A stretch of 64,000 nucleotides of DNA from Macrolepiota albuminosa (lineage: Eukaryota; Basidiomycota; Agaricomycetes; Agaricales; Agaricaceae): positions 124,001 through 188,000 of the forward strand of contig JAMWFC010000109.1 in NCBI GenBank assembly GCA_027475525.1, written 5' to 3'. Below the pieces are notes generated by a model. The model ran no database searches, was not told where the DNA came from, and saw only the letters and a program-made list of their open reading frames with translations. Below, piece after piece: positions 23,179 to 33,659 of the stretch. Every line of letters begins with the position of its first letter. Position 1 is the first letter of the stretch. Position numbers and translations under genes: made by a program.

Positions 23179-26100
23179 GTGATGAGGATCATGGAGATGA
23201 AGTGCTTATCTTGGACTATAATCATTGGACTGGGCAAGTAACCCTTATATCACATACCATGAGGATCATGGAGATGAAGTGCTTATCTTGGACTATAATC
23301 ATTGGACTGGGCAAGTAACCCTTATATCACATACCTCTTTAGCCCATGAAATTTTGAACACTTCTACGTCGCTTACTAGCAAAGCTTTATCCTACTTATA
23401 CCTCACCACGTCTGATATTACTGAAAATCTTTCGACAGACACTTATTTTGTTTCTACTCCTGATTCTAAAGAACCTTTAATATCCAGTTTTGCTAGAAAC
23501 CAAAGTTCTATTTATAATACGTTTGCTAACAGTACCCCTAAGCGCAAAGGGGTTCAGGTTAAAAAGAAGTACAAGCCAGTAGCGCTTAAAACAAAACCGG
23601 TAGCGAGCGTTGTATCCAAGGAATTTTGCATCAAGAGAAAAATCATTGGCAAGCCATTAGCGACCCTTCTCGAACTTAATCCAAATCTGCCACCTTTTGA
23701 GCCTACCAGACAATTTACGGAAGAACAATGGGCGCTATTCCTTAGCGCCCATAATACAGGCTTTCTATTGATAGCGGAACTAGATGTATTAATTGACATT
23801 ATGCAAAAACAAAACAAAGCGTTTGCTTGGGAGGATTCAGAACACGGTAAACTTAGAACTGACTTTTTTCCACCAGTGGTTATGCTGACAATACCTCATG
23901 TACCTTGGACTGAGCATAACCAACCTATACCGCTGGGTATTGAAGCTGAAGTTTGCCAAATCATTTGCTCCAAGATAGCGGCAGGAGTTTATGAGCCTTC
24001 CAATTTGGCCTATAGATCGCAATAGTTTTGTGTACTAAAGAAAAATAGGAAGCTACATATAGTTCACAGTTTGGAACCGCTAAACAAAGTCCCAATTTGT
24101 CATTCAGGGGTACCGCCCTTTCCTGATCATGTCGCTGAGTCTTTTGTGGAAAGAATATGTGGCGCTACCCTGGATCTGTATGTTGGCTACAATGAGCACT
24201 TAATTCACCCTTCCTCTCGTGACTTGACGACATTTCAAATGCCATTCAGGACGCTACGTCTGGTTACACTTCCCATGGGGATGGACGAATTCGATACTCA
24301 TATTCCACGACAACATTATGTTTATTCTACAATCCGAGATACCTCACCATGTGCTCAGTTTTATTGATGACGTAGGCGTTAAGGGCCCAAAAGATTGGTG
24401 CCTTGTAAATGACAAGCCTGAAGTGCACCCGGAAAATCCCAATATCTGCATGGTGCTATGGGACTTCTTCCAATTGGTTAACTGAGTGCTCCAGCGCATG
24501 AAGTATTGTGGCAGAACGTTCTCAGGACACAAGCTGGTTCTTTGCACACTGCAATTTAAAATTTTAGGGCACATTTGCACACCAGAGGGCAGGATCCCTG
24601 AGGAGAGCTGATTAGCGCTTCTGGAGAAGTGGGGAGTCTGCCATAACCTCTTGGAAGTTTGTGTGTTTCTAGGCATGGTAGGCGTGCTGTGCATGTTCAT
24701 ACACCATTTTTCACATTGGGCACACACGCTTAATCGCTTAACTCGTTCTGGGGTCCCCTTCAAATTCGGACCTGACCAAATTAATGCCCAAAAAGATTTA
24801 GTGAAGGCCAGGAAGCGAAGCCATTGGTACCCATTGACTATACTACTTCCGATCCTGTTATACTTGCCATTGACACCTCCTACATTGTGGTCGGCTTCTT
24901 TTTATGTCAATGTGATGGTGCAAATCAAAAAAATCAGATGCTACAATTGCTTCGGATTGATTACCCTTAACAACAGAGAATCGCGCTATAGTCAGCCCAA
25001 GCTGGAGTTATATGGCTTGTTTCAATCATTTCAGACGCTATACATGTAACTTATTGGGGTTTGAAACCTGATTGTTGAAGTCGATACATGCTACATCAAA
25101 GGAATGCTCCAGAATCCAGACATTCAACCTTTGGCTAGCATGAATCGCTGGGTAGTAGCAATACTAATGTTTCACTTTGAGCTCATGCACGTCAAGAGTG
25201 CGTTTCACAGACCTGATGGACTATCTAGACGACCTAGGCAGCCAGAAGACAAGGCGCTAGACGAAAGTGACAATGACGTATTTGATGACTGGATTGACTG
25301 GCTGCACAGTTTTGTACATATTATTCAATTGCCTATTTTGGCCCTTCATAAAGATCGACCTATCTCGACATGGCTACACCCTGTTATCCTGTATCAACCT
25401 AAACCGTATCAGGCTCCATCAACTTTTTACATGGCCAGTATTTATAATGTCGCTAAGCCATCTAATGATCTAAAGATAGTCAAGGAACCCAGACCCTTAT
25501 GGGAAGATAGTCGCAACCTCCCATATTCAGCGGTACCTCGTAGTGCCAAGGCTAAGTCAGAAGACCAATGAGTTGATCAGGTTAGGAAGTGGCTATAGGA
25601 TTTGCGCCAACCATCAGACCTTACGGATATGGAATATGCCACCTTCATTTGATATGCAACAACTTTCTTTATGGTTGAGAATCGGCTTTGGCAACGAAAT
25701 AGGGCTGGCGCTCACAAATTGGTAATCAAACCAGATGGCCGAATCAGGATTCTGCGTGCTATGCACAATGACTTGGGACATCGAGGACTCTATGTGATGT
25801 GGATGAATCTATTGAAACATTTTTGGTGGCCTCAAGTTAGTGCCAATATTGCATGGTATATTAGAACTTGTCATCTCTGCCAAATCTAGCAGATGCACCA
25901 AGTTCTTATTCTCCCAACAGTAGCAACTCCAGCACTATTGTTCAGAAAGATATATATTGACACTATGCACATGCCCAAGTCAGGGTGCTACAAGTACATC
26001 ATCCAAGGAAGGTGTTCCTTGGTACATTGGCTGGAGTTCTGTATGCTCCAGCGAGAAAATACCAACACTATAGCTAAGTGGCTCTTTGAAGATGTTATTT

Positions 26101-26927
26101 GCAGATGGGAAGCCCTTCACGAGATTGTTACAGACAACGGAGCACCTATAGTCAAGGCACTTACCTACCTCATAAAGAAATACAATATACAACATATTCG
26201 AGTCTCAGGATACAACAAACATGCTAACGGTATAGTGGAAAGGCCACATTTTGACGTTCAACAGGCACTATTCAAGGCGGTAGACGGTGACAAAAGTCGC
26301 TGGAGTGAAGCGACTTATTCGGTCTTTTGGTCTGAATGGGTTACCATATGAAAAAGGATGGGCTGTTCTCCTTACTACGCTGCAACTGGCACCCATCCGT
26401 TGCTTCCAGCTGACGTTGTAGAAGCGATGTACCTACAACCTCTGCTCAACTCGATACTTTCTTCCACCAATTTGATCACTAGACGTGCTATTGACTTACA
26501 ACGATGCATGGAGGATCTCGAGTGCTTACACAAGGTGGTATTTCAAATTAGACGACAGGCTGCATTGCGATTTGAGAATGAGCATAGCGCTACCATCCAA
26601 GACTACAACTTTACAGCTGGCACCTTAGTACTAATGCACAACTCAAAAATCAAAGTGACTCATAACAAGAAGATGCGACCACGGTACCTAGGACCCCTCA
26701 TAGTAGTTTCCTGCAATAGGGGAGGTGCCTACATACTCTGCGAGTTGGATGGCTTAGTTTTGCATCAACCGGTAGCGGTGTTCCAACTCATTCCCTACTT
26801 AGCACATAAACATATTCTCAAACCTTTGTTGGTGCTGGACATTGACACTGCCAAACTTTGAGAGCTGGAAGAGACTGAATTGGTGGACAATGACGAGACC
26901 ACTCCAGATGAAGATGAGGAGCAATAA
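23165..26927 (+). pseudogene. Element A pol (RT, RNase H, integrase), decayed
   Basis: Homologous to B pol along its length: pre-RT KRKGVQVKKKYKPVALKTKP, RT FIDDVGVKGP (near 24358), integrase HNDLGHRG ... CHLCQ (about 25765-25885), IDTMH, VTDNGAP and NGIVERPH (about 25955-26240). Many stops (TAG replacing TGG or CAG codons, TGA replacing Arg codons) and at least one indel in the RT (near 24290). Ends with TAA at 26925-26927. Inactive. Confidence 0.9.
23182..23335. repeat. 77-bp tandem duplication 7 (in A pol start)
   Basis: Identical copies start at 23182 and 23259. Confidence 0.95.
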
Positions 26928-26944
26928 ACTCCTACAAAATGCAA

Positions 26945-26963
26945 GGCGCTAACCGTTAGCGCC
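26945..26963. repeat. Perfect 19-nt palindrome after A pol
   Basis: GGCGCTAACCGTTAGCGCC has 9-bp arms around a single C, 18 bases after the pol stop codon. It could fold at the 3' end of the pol message. Confidence 0.7.
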
Positions 26964-27074
26964 CCCCTTGATCAGACTTAGGCAGCCCGACAACCAGAAA
27001 AGAATAAATAAATGAGTGGTACTGATACACGATGAACTAGCAATCTGACTACAACTACAACTAATTGAGCTACC

Positions 27075-28632
27075 CTAAAGAAGAAGACCATCGACATAGA
27101 CCTTTGACTTGATCTTTAGGTCACCTGTGGATGGGAGGAGCACCTGGAGGTGGTGTGTTAGCAGATGGTATTGGAGGTACGGGAATGCTAGGAGGAGGTG
27201 TGGGAGGAGCGCCTGGGCAAGAAGCACGAGGAGCATCTGGAGGCGTGGCAGAGGAGTTGGGGGATGAGTACCACCCATCTCCATCTGGGTGGGACTCAAA
27301 TGATGGGAAAGGAAAGGCTGTGCACTTGAATATGGCTCTATGTGCATCAAGATTGATGAGAGGAGGAAGAGGGAGCCAGGAGAGACTCTTAGAAACAGCA
27401 TGGAGTTAACAACCTCAGGTCAGAAAAAAGTTAAGAACTAACCAAGCTTCTTGTTTTGTGGAGTAGGCTGGCCAGACTCAAAGCAGTACCCATAATCGGC
27501 TCCTACACAACATATGAGCATTACTCAAGACCTGCGCTAAGGGGAGGCGTATGGTGACCAAGAATAGATTGACGGCGAGCATCCACTCCTCAGATGCAGC
27601 TAGAAGAATTTGGTACTTGCGTACCAGGGTCATGGTATTGCCGTTCTTGTGCGGAAAGCCGCCAGTAGGCATTAAAGCAAGAAATTGCTCCAACCAATCT
27701 AGGATAACAGGACGGTAAAGACATTTGGGCTCATCAAGGAGGAGGGGAAGTTCTGGCATGATGTGATACTGACCGGGTTAACAGCACCAGAACCCATAAA
27801 GTACCTCAAGCTACTTGCAGGGTCACAGATATTTGGGAATTCTTGCATGTGCACAACAATCACGGGAGGGGAGGCGACACCAGCGATGCAATTCATATAA
27901 CTACAACAAAAGAAATCAAGTATCTAAAATCTGTCAGCCTGGTGGCGCCACAGAAAAGAAGGAGCTGACTTACATAAACGACATGGGAGATGGACAAGCA
28001 TTAAGGACCGGGCAAAAGGAGAGGCCTGGGAGGCCTCCAGCCTTCAGCAGGACCACGAAAAAGTCGGCCACCAGTAGACAAGTGAGGTGCCTAGCGAGGC
28101 AACGCGTTAGAAGGAAGGAAACAAGGTAATAAGGCGACAAACCAGATAGTGACTCTCCTCCAGCAGCAACTCAAGACACTCTTTCGTTTCCTTGGTCGCA
28201 ATTTGCTTTATTTGGCGACTGTTAGAAGAGAAGGAGGGCAAAAAAGGCAATAGTGCACCTGAAAAATCCGACTCCAGTTCTTCTCCATACCAAAACAGGT
28301 CAACGGCAGGTCGTCATTCCAGATCTCACAAGCCGCATGAAGTAGCTGGCAGCAACGACCTAACTCAATGACTCTGTCGGTCAGTCCAGGCATGCTGACT
28401 GCCAGGTAGTGGTGAAAAAAGGAGGTAGCACGTTCCAGGAAAGTGGGGGGATCAATCATGACATGAGCACGATCACAGCGGGGAGACCACATGATGCCGG
28501 TTGGGCTTTCCATTGCGAAGACTGATGAGATGCTGTCGAGGCATGGGCAATTTATAGGACTTGGGCAGTGTTTCAACTAGCGACAGCATGGGAGGGCACT
28601 TCTCAAGGGACTTGGACCCTGATGCAGACATG
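27075..28632 (-). pseudogene. Unidentified spliced gene in element-A-specific insert
   Basis: The block from about 26930 to 28855 has no counterpart in element B. On the minus strand it has an N-terminal frame from ATG 28630-28632 (KCPPMLSLVETLPKSYKLPM), then MESPTGIMWSPRCDRAHVMI and NDDLPLTCFGMEKNWSRIFQ (28210-28520). A later exon has RPVILDWLEQFLALMPTGGF (27478-27759). Splice-like signals separate them. The composition looks like real protein, but I recognise no family. It could be another accessory antisense gene or a captured host gene. Confidence 0.4.
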
Positions 28633-29038
28633 AACCAATAGGATGCGCTTAACTCATTTTTAGGCCGCACAAAGAGGAAGTTAACCTTTGAGATCTAGTG
28701 CTTATAGCCACCATTACTAAATAACCACAAGCGATCAGTGGCACTCTATTTCTTATACATCAAACTTCTTGCATGAATCGACTTATTTTTCTACAGATGA
28801 TACCTTTTTCTTTCTAGGCTGGCACAATATTGGCTATTGGGTCGTGCTGGTAATAGGGGTTTTCTACGCTATGATGATTTACTGAGCGTTTTCCCTTTTT
28901 CTTACTTTGTATTTGATTACTTACAAACTGACAATTTTAGAACAAAAGGGGGAGCATTTATTTTTAGTATGGCTATCACAGAACTATGTATCAAAAAATT
29001 ACAAAGTCCACAAAGTTCGAAGCACTACGGGCCAGCAA

Positions 29039-31547
29039 CTACGCATCAGACTCAGAGGGAGCGGGATCACCCAAAGAAAGCAAGTCCCCATCCTGAATGG
29101 CGTTACTCGCTTGCCACTTGAGCGCATCAGTGATGTCGTCATGAAGCTCAAGCAGGAGGAGCTCACAGCATGCTAAGGTGGAGATACAAGGTCGTAGAAT
29201 GGCGAGTTTGCTACCAATGATGTCGGTTGCGTCCTCAACATGGCAAAGTTGGTGGCAGAGATTGGTGGCAGGACAAAGGGGAGTGATGGGATAAGAGAAC
29301 TTGTCCCCAAGCCAAGGGTAGGCATCACCAGAAATGCGCATGGCAGGGGGAGGAGTCCAGAAGGGATCAAACTTAGCGGAGGTCAGAGAAAAGGCAAACC
29401 AACTAATAAATAAAGACTTACTCAAACGGTTACGGGAGCATAAGGAGTCCATTCATGGTGCTCGTCGCCTGGGAACATAGCCCTAGCGGAGGAAAGGTGG
29501 ATGCCATAAGAGGGCAAGTACCTCCAGTGGCGACGGTGCTTGCCCTGAGCCACTAAGGTCCCTTTGGACTCAGGTGTGGTGGAGGACTCACGAGTACTGG
29601 GGAAGGAAGAGAGGCTGCAAGAAGGAGTAAGAGATGGGGTAATGGGAAGAGCGACAGGGGAGGCGCTAGCCATAACAGGCTCAGGAGCAGGGGTAGCACC
29701 GGTGACAGACATCACAACATCTTTGGCAGGAGGGATATTCACGACAACGGGAAGCAAAGGAGTAGGGGACCTGGCGACAAAGAGGTTAGCACTACTGACA
29801 AGAGAAACACGAGGACTACGCACCAATTACCACTGGGGCTGCTCTGATAAGGGTTAGCGGCGATAAGGGGAGTAAGGCGAAGCAGAAGAGCGCGTACTGC
29901 CAACAGCGCATTGGTGTCAACTACAGGCCCAGCCTCATCGTCATCCTTGCCCTCAGCATCCCTCTCAGTATCCTTGCCTTCATCAGTAGACGACTTGGTA
30001 GAAGACAAGACCACAGGAGTAGCAGGTGCTAGCTCCCAGCGCTTATCAGGACTCTTGCTAGGAGAGGCGACAACGGGCTTATGCTTCAAAGGAACAGGAC
30101 GACGAGGAGAACAGGCAAAGGGGGCCGCCACGGTGGTGCCATCTTGGGTGATGGAAAGTGCTAGGCTTGCAGCGCTAATCACAGTAGGCTAATGAGTAGC
30201 GGCCAGATTGCGTTGCTGCAGCATGAAGGCCTGGGCATTACAGACTAAGACTGCACGCTCATAATTTCATTGCATGATAGCGTCCCTACTGCATTCACAA
30301 GTACAAATCCCATTGAAGGCACAGCCCCATTTCAACGCATCGCAGCGGTAGCAGGAAAGAGAGGCAGTAGGAAACCAGCAACCCTTGGGATCATTCTCAG
30401 ACCAACATTTATCGCACTGAGAAGGAAGTTAGTGACATCATCAACCTATCAGAGACGGACAAGCACTTACCACACCAATCTTTGCCCTAAAAGCGCGACA
30501 CTCCACAGGCACCACCATAACCTTCTTCTTAGCACTGAGTACCTGGACACCAGCTGGGAGGCCGGTATCAATAATGGTAGTATTGCAATGAAGGTGTAAC
30601 AAATCATGAAGCTCTGCGTTGGTAAACATAGTCTGGTTGGGCGCCTAAGGAGGGCCTAATCAGGCGCTAGAGCCTAGCAATCTTAAAAGGAAACACTTAC
30701 AACATACAAAGGGGCAACATGAGCAGGGAGATTGATCTGGGAAGCAAAGTTAGTAGAAGAACTAGAGGCAGGTAAACAAGGATGCACGGTACGTTTGGGA
30801 GGGCTAGCGAGAGCAGGGCGCGTGCAATTAATAATAATGGCAAAGTTATGGAGGGGAAGGCAAGAAATAGTATGGGTGGGTCCAGGCTGGGGCTCACTGG
30901 AGGTAACGGCAATTTGTTTGATGGCCAAATGAGGAGGCGCAGTATGAGTGGGAGAAGCAACGATGGGCACAGTACAAGCAGGAGAAGCATTGCCACAAAA
31001 AGGACTATCAAGAATGGGAGGAGGCAGGACAGAGACAGGAACAGCAGGAGCAGCCAGATTGGAAGGAACGATAGAGGCCGATGGAGCACTAGGGAGACTG
31101 GCAATGGTGGGCAATATAGCAACCGACTACTCAGGGTTAATATTGAAAATGTGAGAAAGAAGAGGAGAAACTTACTTCGCCAACCTCGGTACTAGCCAGC
31201 AGGGCATCGATCTCGTCAGACAGAGAAGGAGCCTAGTATGGGTGCTGAACCTTAGCGCCACAAATCCAAAATCAAACCTAAAAACTTACAAACAAGTCTG
31301 TGAATGGTCGCAACCAATCGGCACCCTCATATTCACGGTACCGAGCCATGCACCATTCATGAACCTTGACGCCCTGCGCCCAGGAACTGTCAGAGCCGCG
31401 GACCATGAGCCACTGCTAATAGAGCTGCATGATTCCAGGGATAGTTTGTGGTGCATTGGCAGGACTGACAGACTTAGCACGATTGAATAAATAGGAGGCC
31501 TTAGCCAGGAAATTACGGAGAGCAGAGGCATCAAAAGGAGTGGACAT
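29039..31547 (-). pseudogene. Antisense spliced accessory gene of element A (homologue of the one in B)
   Basis: Starts at ATG 31547. Exon 1 (31547 to about 31292) holds VHEWCMARY and GADWLRPF; a TAG interrupts it where CAG is expected. A short exon follows (about 31233-31180), then a long Pro/Ala-rich exon (about 31140-30710) and an exon with MFTNAELHDLLHL (about 30640-30475). The Cys exon (about 30429 downward) gives the same C-x2-C-x8-C-x8-C-x2-C-x6-C spacing: CDKCW..NDPKGCWFPT....CYRC...KWGC. The C-terminal part has HWRYLPSYG and FWTPPP ... YPWLGDKFSYP. It ends with TAG at 29039. Conservation with B in exon order, Cys spacing and C-terminal motifs shows a real gene family, here decayed. 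Confidence 0.75.
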
Positions 31548-31597
31548 GCTGGGAAGATGAGAAGAAAAACACAAGAAGGTGAAGTGCTGAAAACAAC

Positions 31598-31604
31598 TTT
31601 TATA
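31598..31604 (-). promoter_or_regulatory. TATA box of the antisense gene in element A
   Basis: TATAAAA on the minus strand, about 50 nt upstream of the ATG at 31547. In B a TTTATAG sequence lies at about 19868-19874, some 70 nt upstream of its ATG. This suggests a dedicated antisense promoter just inside the 3' LTR. Confidence 0.55.
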
Positions 31605-31680
31605 AGGTGCCGGCAGCATCATACGGACCGTAGCGCAGTCAAATTGATGACGGCGTTTGACTGAGGACAGTCAATTGTTC

Positions 31681-31693
31681 AGTTGGGGGGAGA
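31681..31693 (+). promoter_or_regulatory. Polypurine tract of element A
   Basis: GTTGGGGGGAGA-type purine run directly before the 3' LTR. Confidence 0.85.
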
Positions 31694-32841
31694 TGATAGG
31701 CTTCTACTCAGACTGAGCACATCAAGGGACATTATAGGCCAACCGACACTTGATGTACTAAAGACTCTAGTGACCAGTTGGGAATATAGAGCAGCCCTAG
31801 CTTTGGCAATCTACTACAGGACTTAGCCATTTACCCTAACCACTAGCTACCAGGCCTTCAGCACACTCCATTCACCTATCCCAAAGATAAAGGAGGCTCA
31901 GAATGTATAGCGCTAACATGATGGCAGGAGGGAACTCTAACTAAACCCTGATTACTTCCAGAAGAAGCCAGCAGCAGGTGCTGCAATTAGACAAGGCACT
32001 TCAATCAGAAGTCCAAAAGGATCGATGATGGCAGCACTGGATATACTTAAATCCGACATCTGGACCTGTCAGAAACTGGTACAATGAGTAGCGCTGACAT
32101 TAGCGCTCACAGCGTCTGTTGAGGATTTTCTGACCATACCCCAGAACAGCCTGGCCAATCAGAGTTATAGTAAAAGTGAGCAGACTCATATAATTCTAAG
32201 TCAATATAGAGTCGCTGCTGGAACAGCCTGGCCAATCAGAGTTATAGTAAAAGTGAGCAGACTCATATAATTCTAAGTCAATATAGAGTCGCTGCTGGTT
32301 GCCGTGGGTCATAACGCCATTGGTTGCCGTCATCCATGTGCAAAAGGTTGCCATTGACAGGTTGCCGTTAAAGGAAACCACAAGGAGAGGCGCTAGGAGG
32401 TAGCGCCACAGATGGACTTTTATCTTGGCAAACACAGTAGTGCATAGTATATAAAATAGCTACTTTATATGTATATAACAACAAATTGTAACCTCTGGAG
32501 CACACAGTTACACTTAGCGTTCAAATCGTGCTAGCTTTCCTTGACTTCGTCACTAATTCAGGTGCTAGCCTCGTCTATCTCGTCTTCGTCGTTTATGGTG
32601 CCACCTATGGGCACAATACACTGCACTATTTGTCTTTTCTTCAATATCTTTGTTTAAGCTACGACACTTACCATCTGCCAGGTAGCCCCTGAAGCGCTAT
32701 AATTTAGCGCATTGTTTTATCACCTCCACTCGAGCACACTGGGATCCTGTCAGGACTCCTCACAACTTTGCATGCCAAGCGCTGGAGACGGCGTTGTACT
32801 GTGTATACGTCCAGCGCACCCAACCACAGTTGGCATCATCA
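31694..32841 (+). repeat. 3' LTR of element A
   Basis: Homologous to 7815-8861. Longer because of a 77-bp duplication and a short extra segment near 32330. Confidence 0.9.
32144..32297. repeat. 77-bp tandem duplication 8 (in A 3' LTR)
   Basis: Identical copies start at 32144 and 32221. Confidence 0.95.
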
Positions 32842-33536
32842 AGGTAAAATATAGTTCTATTTATATGTTCTGAGGATTATCACTTACAACATATTGATCT
32901 AGATGTTGGTCACATCATCTCATATATTGCTGTTATCTGCCTGGATTTCAACACCACAACATTCTCTGTTATTGATGAGTGGGAGTGGCAAAGGATAATG
33001 TCAATATGTAACTTGCTTGATGCACAAATCTTTCCAGCAATAGTTTTCCATGTTCTGTAATTGGACTTTGACTGATGATTGTACAATGGCTGCAAGCATT
33101 ACATGCTGTAAATTTTTCTTTTGCTAACAGGCCTAGAGTGCGCAGAAATATCTGCCAGATCTGCTTATACAAACACTTCAGTGCTTGGTATGCAGCAATT
33201 GTATGCCTAGCCCAGAATAAATGTTCAAGGATGCATGTTATTATCTGAAATTATTGCTTGCAGGTGGGAGAACTTCCAACATGTGATAGCATTTGAAATG
33301 AGGTCAAGAATGGCTGGGCATGATAGAAAAGATTCAGAAGGGCTTGTTGAGGTTCTTTGCTGAACATCTGAAATTCAGAGAGAACACAATCCCAACCCTA
33401 TAGAATGAACTGTTGATACACTATTGATGGGTAATTCTGTGGAATAAGATGAAATGACCAAATGAGGAAGAGCCCATGCCTCAATACAATACAAGCAATT
33501 CTGACCTTCTAAGTTATAGAGTGATGGATGATCGAT
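32842..33536. other. Flank of element A, decayed repeat sequence
   Basis: 32850-32904 resembles the left flank of A (TTTATATGTTCTGAGGAT near 7710 and ATTATCACTTACAA near 7782), so A inserted into an older repeat. Nothing else supported. Confidence 0.45.
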
Positions 33537-33625
33537 GGGGTCTTGGCACAGATGGTAGCGCGCATGCTTCGCATCAGTATGTAAATGCTTGCATGAGGTC
33601 GTGAGTTCGATTCTCACAGGCTCCA
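33537..33625 (+). tRNA. tRNA-Ala(CGC) with a 16-nt intron
   Basis: Acceptor GGGGTCT pairs with AGGCTCC, including G3:U70, the alanine identity pair, and the discriminator is A. The D-arm has one weak pair (GCAC/GCGC). Anticodon stem CATGC/GCATG with loop TT-CGC-A. The intron 33574-33589 follows position 37. T-arm GTGAG-TTCGATT-CTCAC. No CCA is encoded beyond the discriminator. Confidence 0.9.
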
Positions 33626-33644
33626 GACGAAATTACGGTTGAAA

Positions 33645-33653
33645 TTTTTTTTT
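33645..33653 (+). terminator. RNA polymerase III terminator
   Basis: A run of nine T residues 19 nt after the tRNA-Ala. Confidence 0.8.
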
Positions 33654-33659
33654 CCTATC

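Larger units (their letters stand above)
7815..32841 (+). mobile_element. LTR retrotransposon A (Ty3/gypsy), split by element B
   Basis: Boundaries are LTRs beginning TGATAGG and ending CATCA at 7815-8861 and 31694-32841. The flanks are ACGT (7811-7814) and AGGT (32842-32845), an imperfect 4-bp target duplication. Element B occupies 9422-21064 inside gag, so A itself is about 13.4 kb. Order: LTR, PBS, gag-PR, RT-RH-IN, an extra block with a minus-strand gene, a spliced antisense gene, PPT, LTR. Coding regions have many TGA and TAG stops, so A is old and inactive. Confidence 0.9.

Noticed and set aside
30683..31122. Hydrophobic Leu/Pro-rich minus-strand ORF that looks like a membrane protein
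   Set aside because: It is the alternative frame of the Pro/Ala-rich exon of the antisense gene in element A; the other frame fits the exon order.
33375..33617. Minus-strand 80-residue ORF
   Set aside because: It overlaps the tRNA-Ala on the opposite strand and has no protein features.
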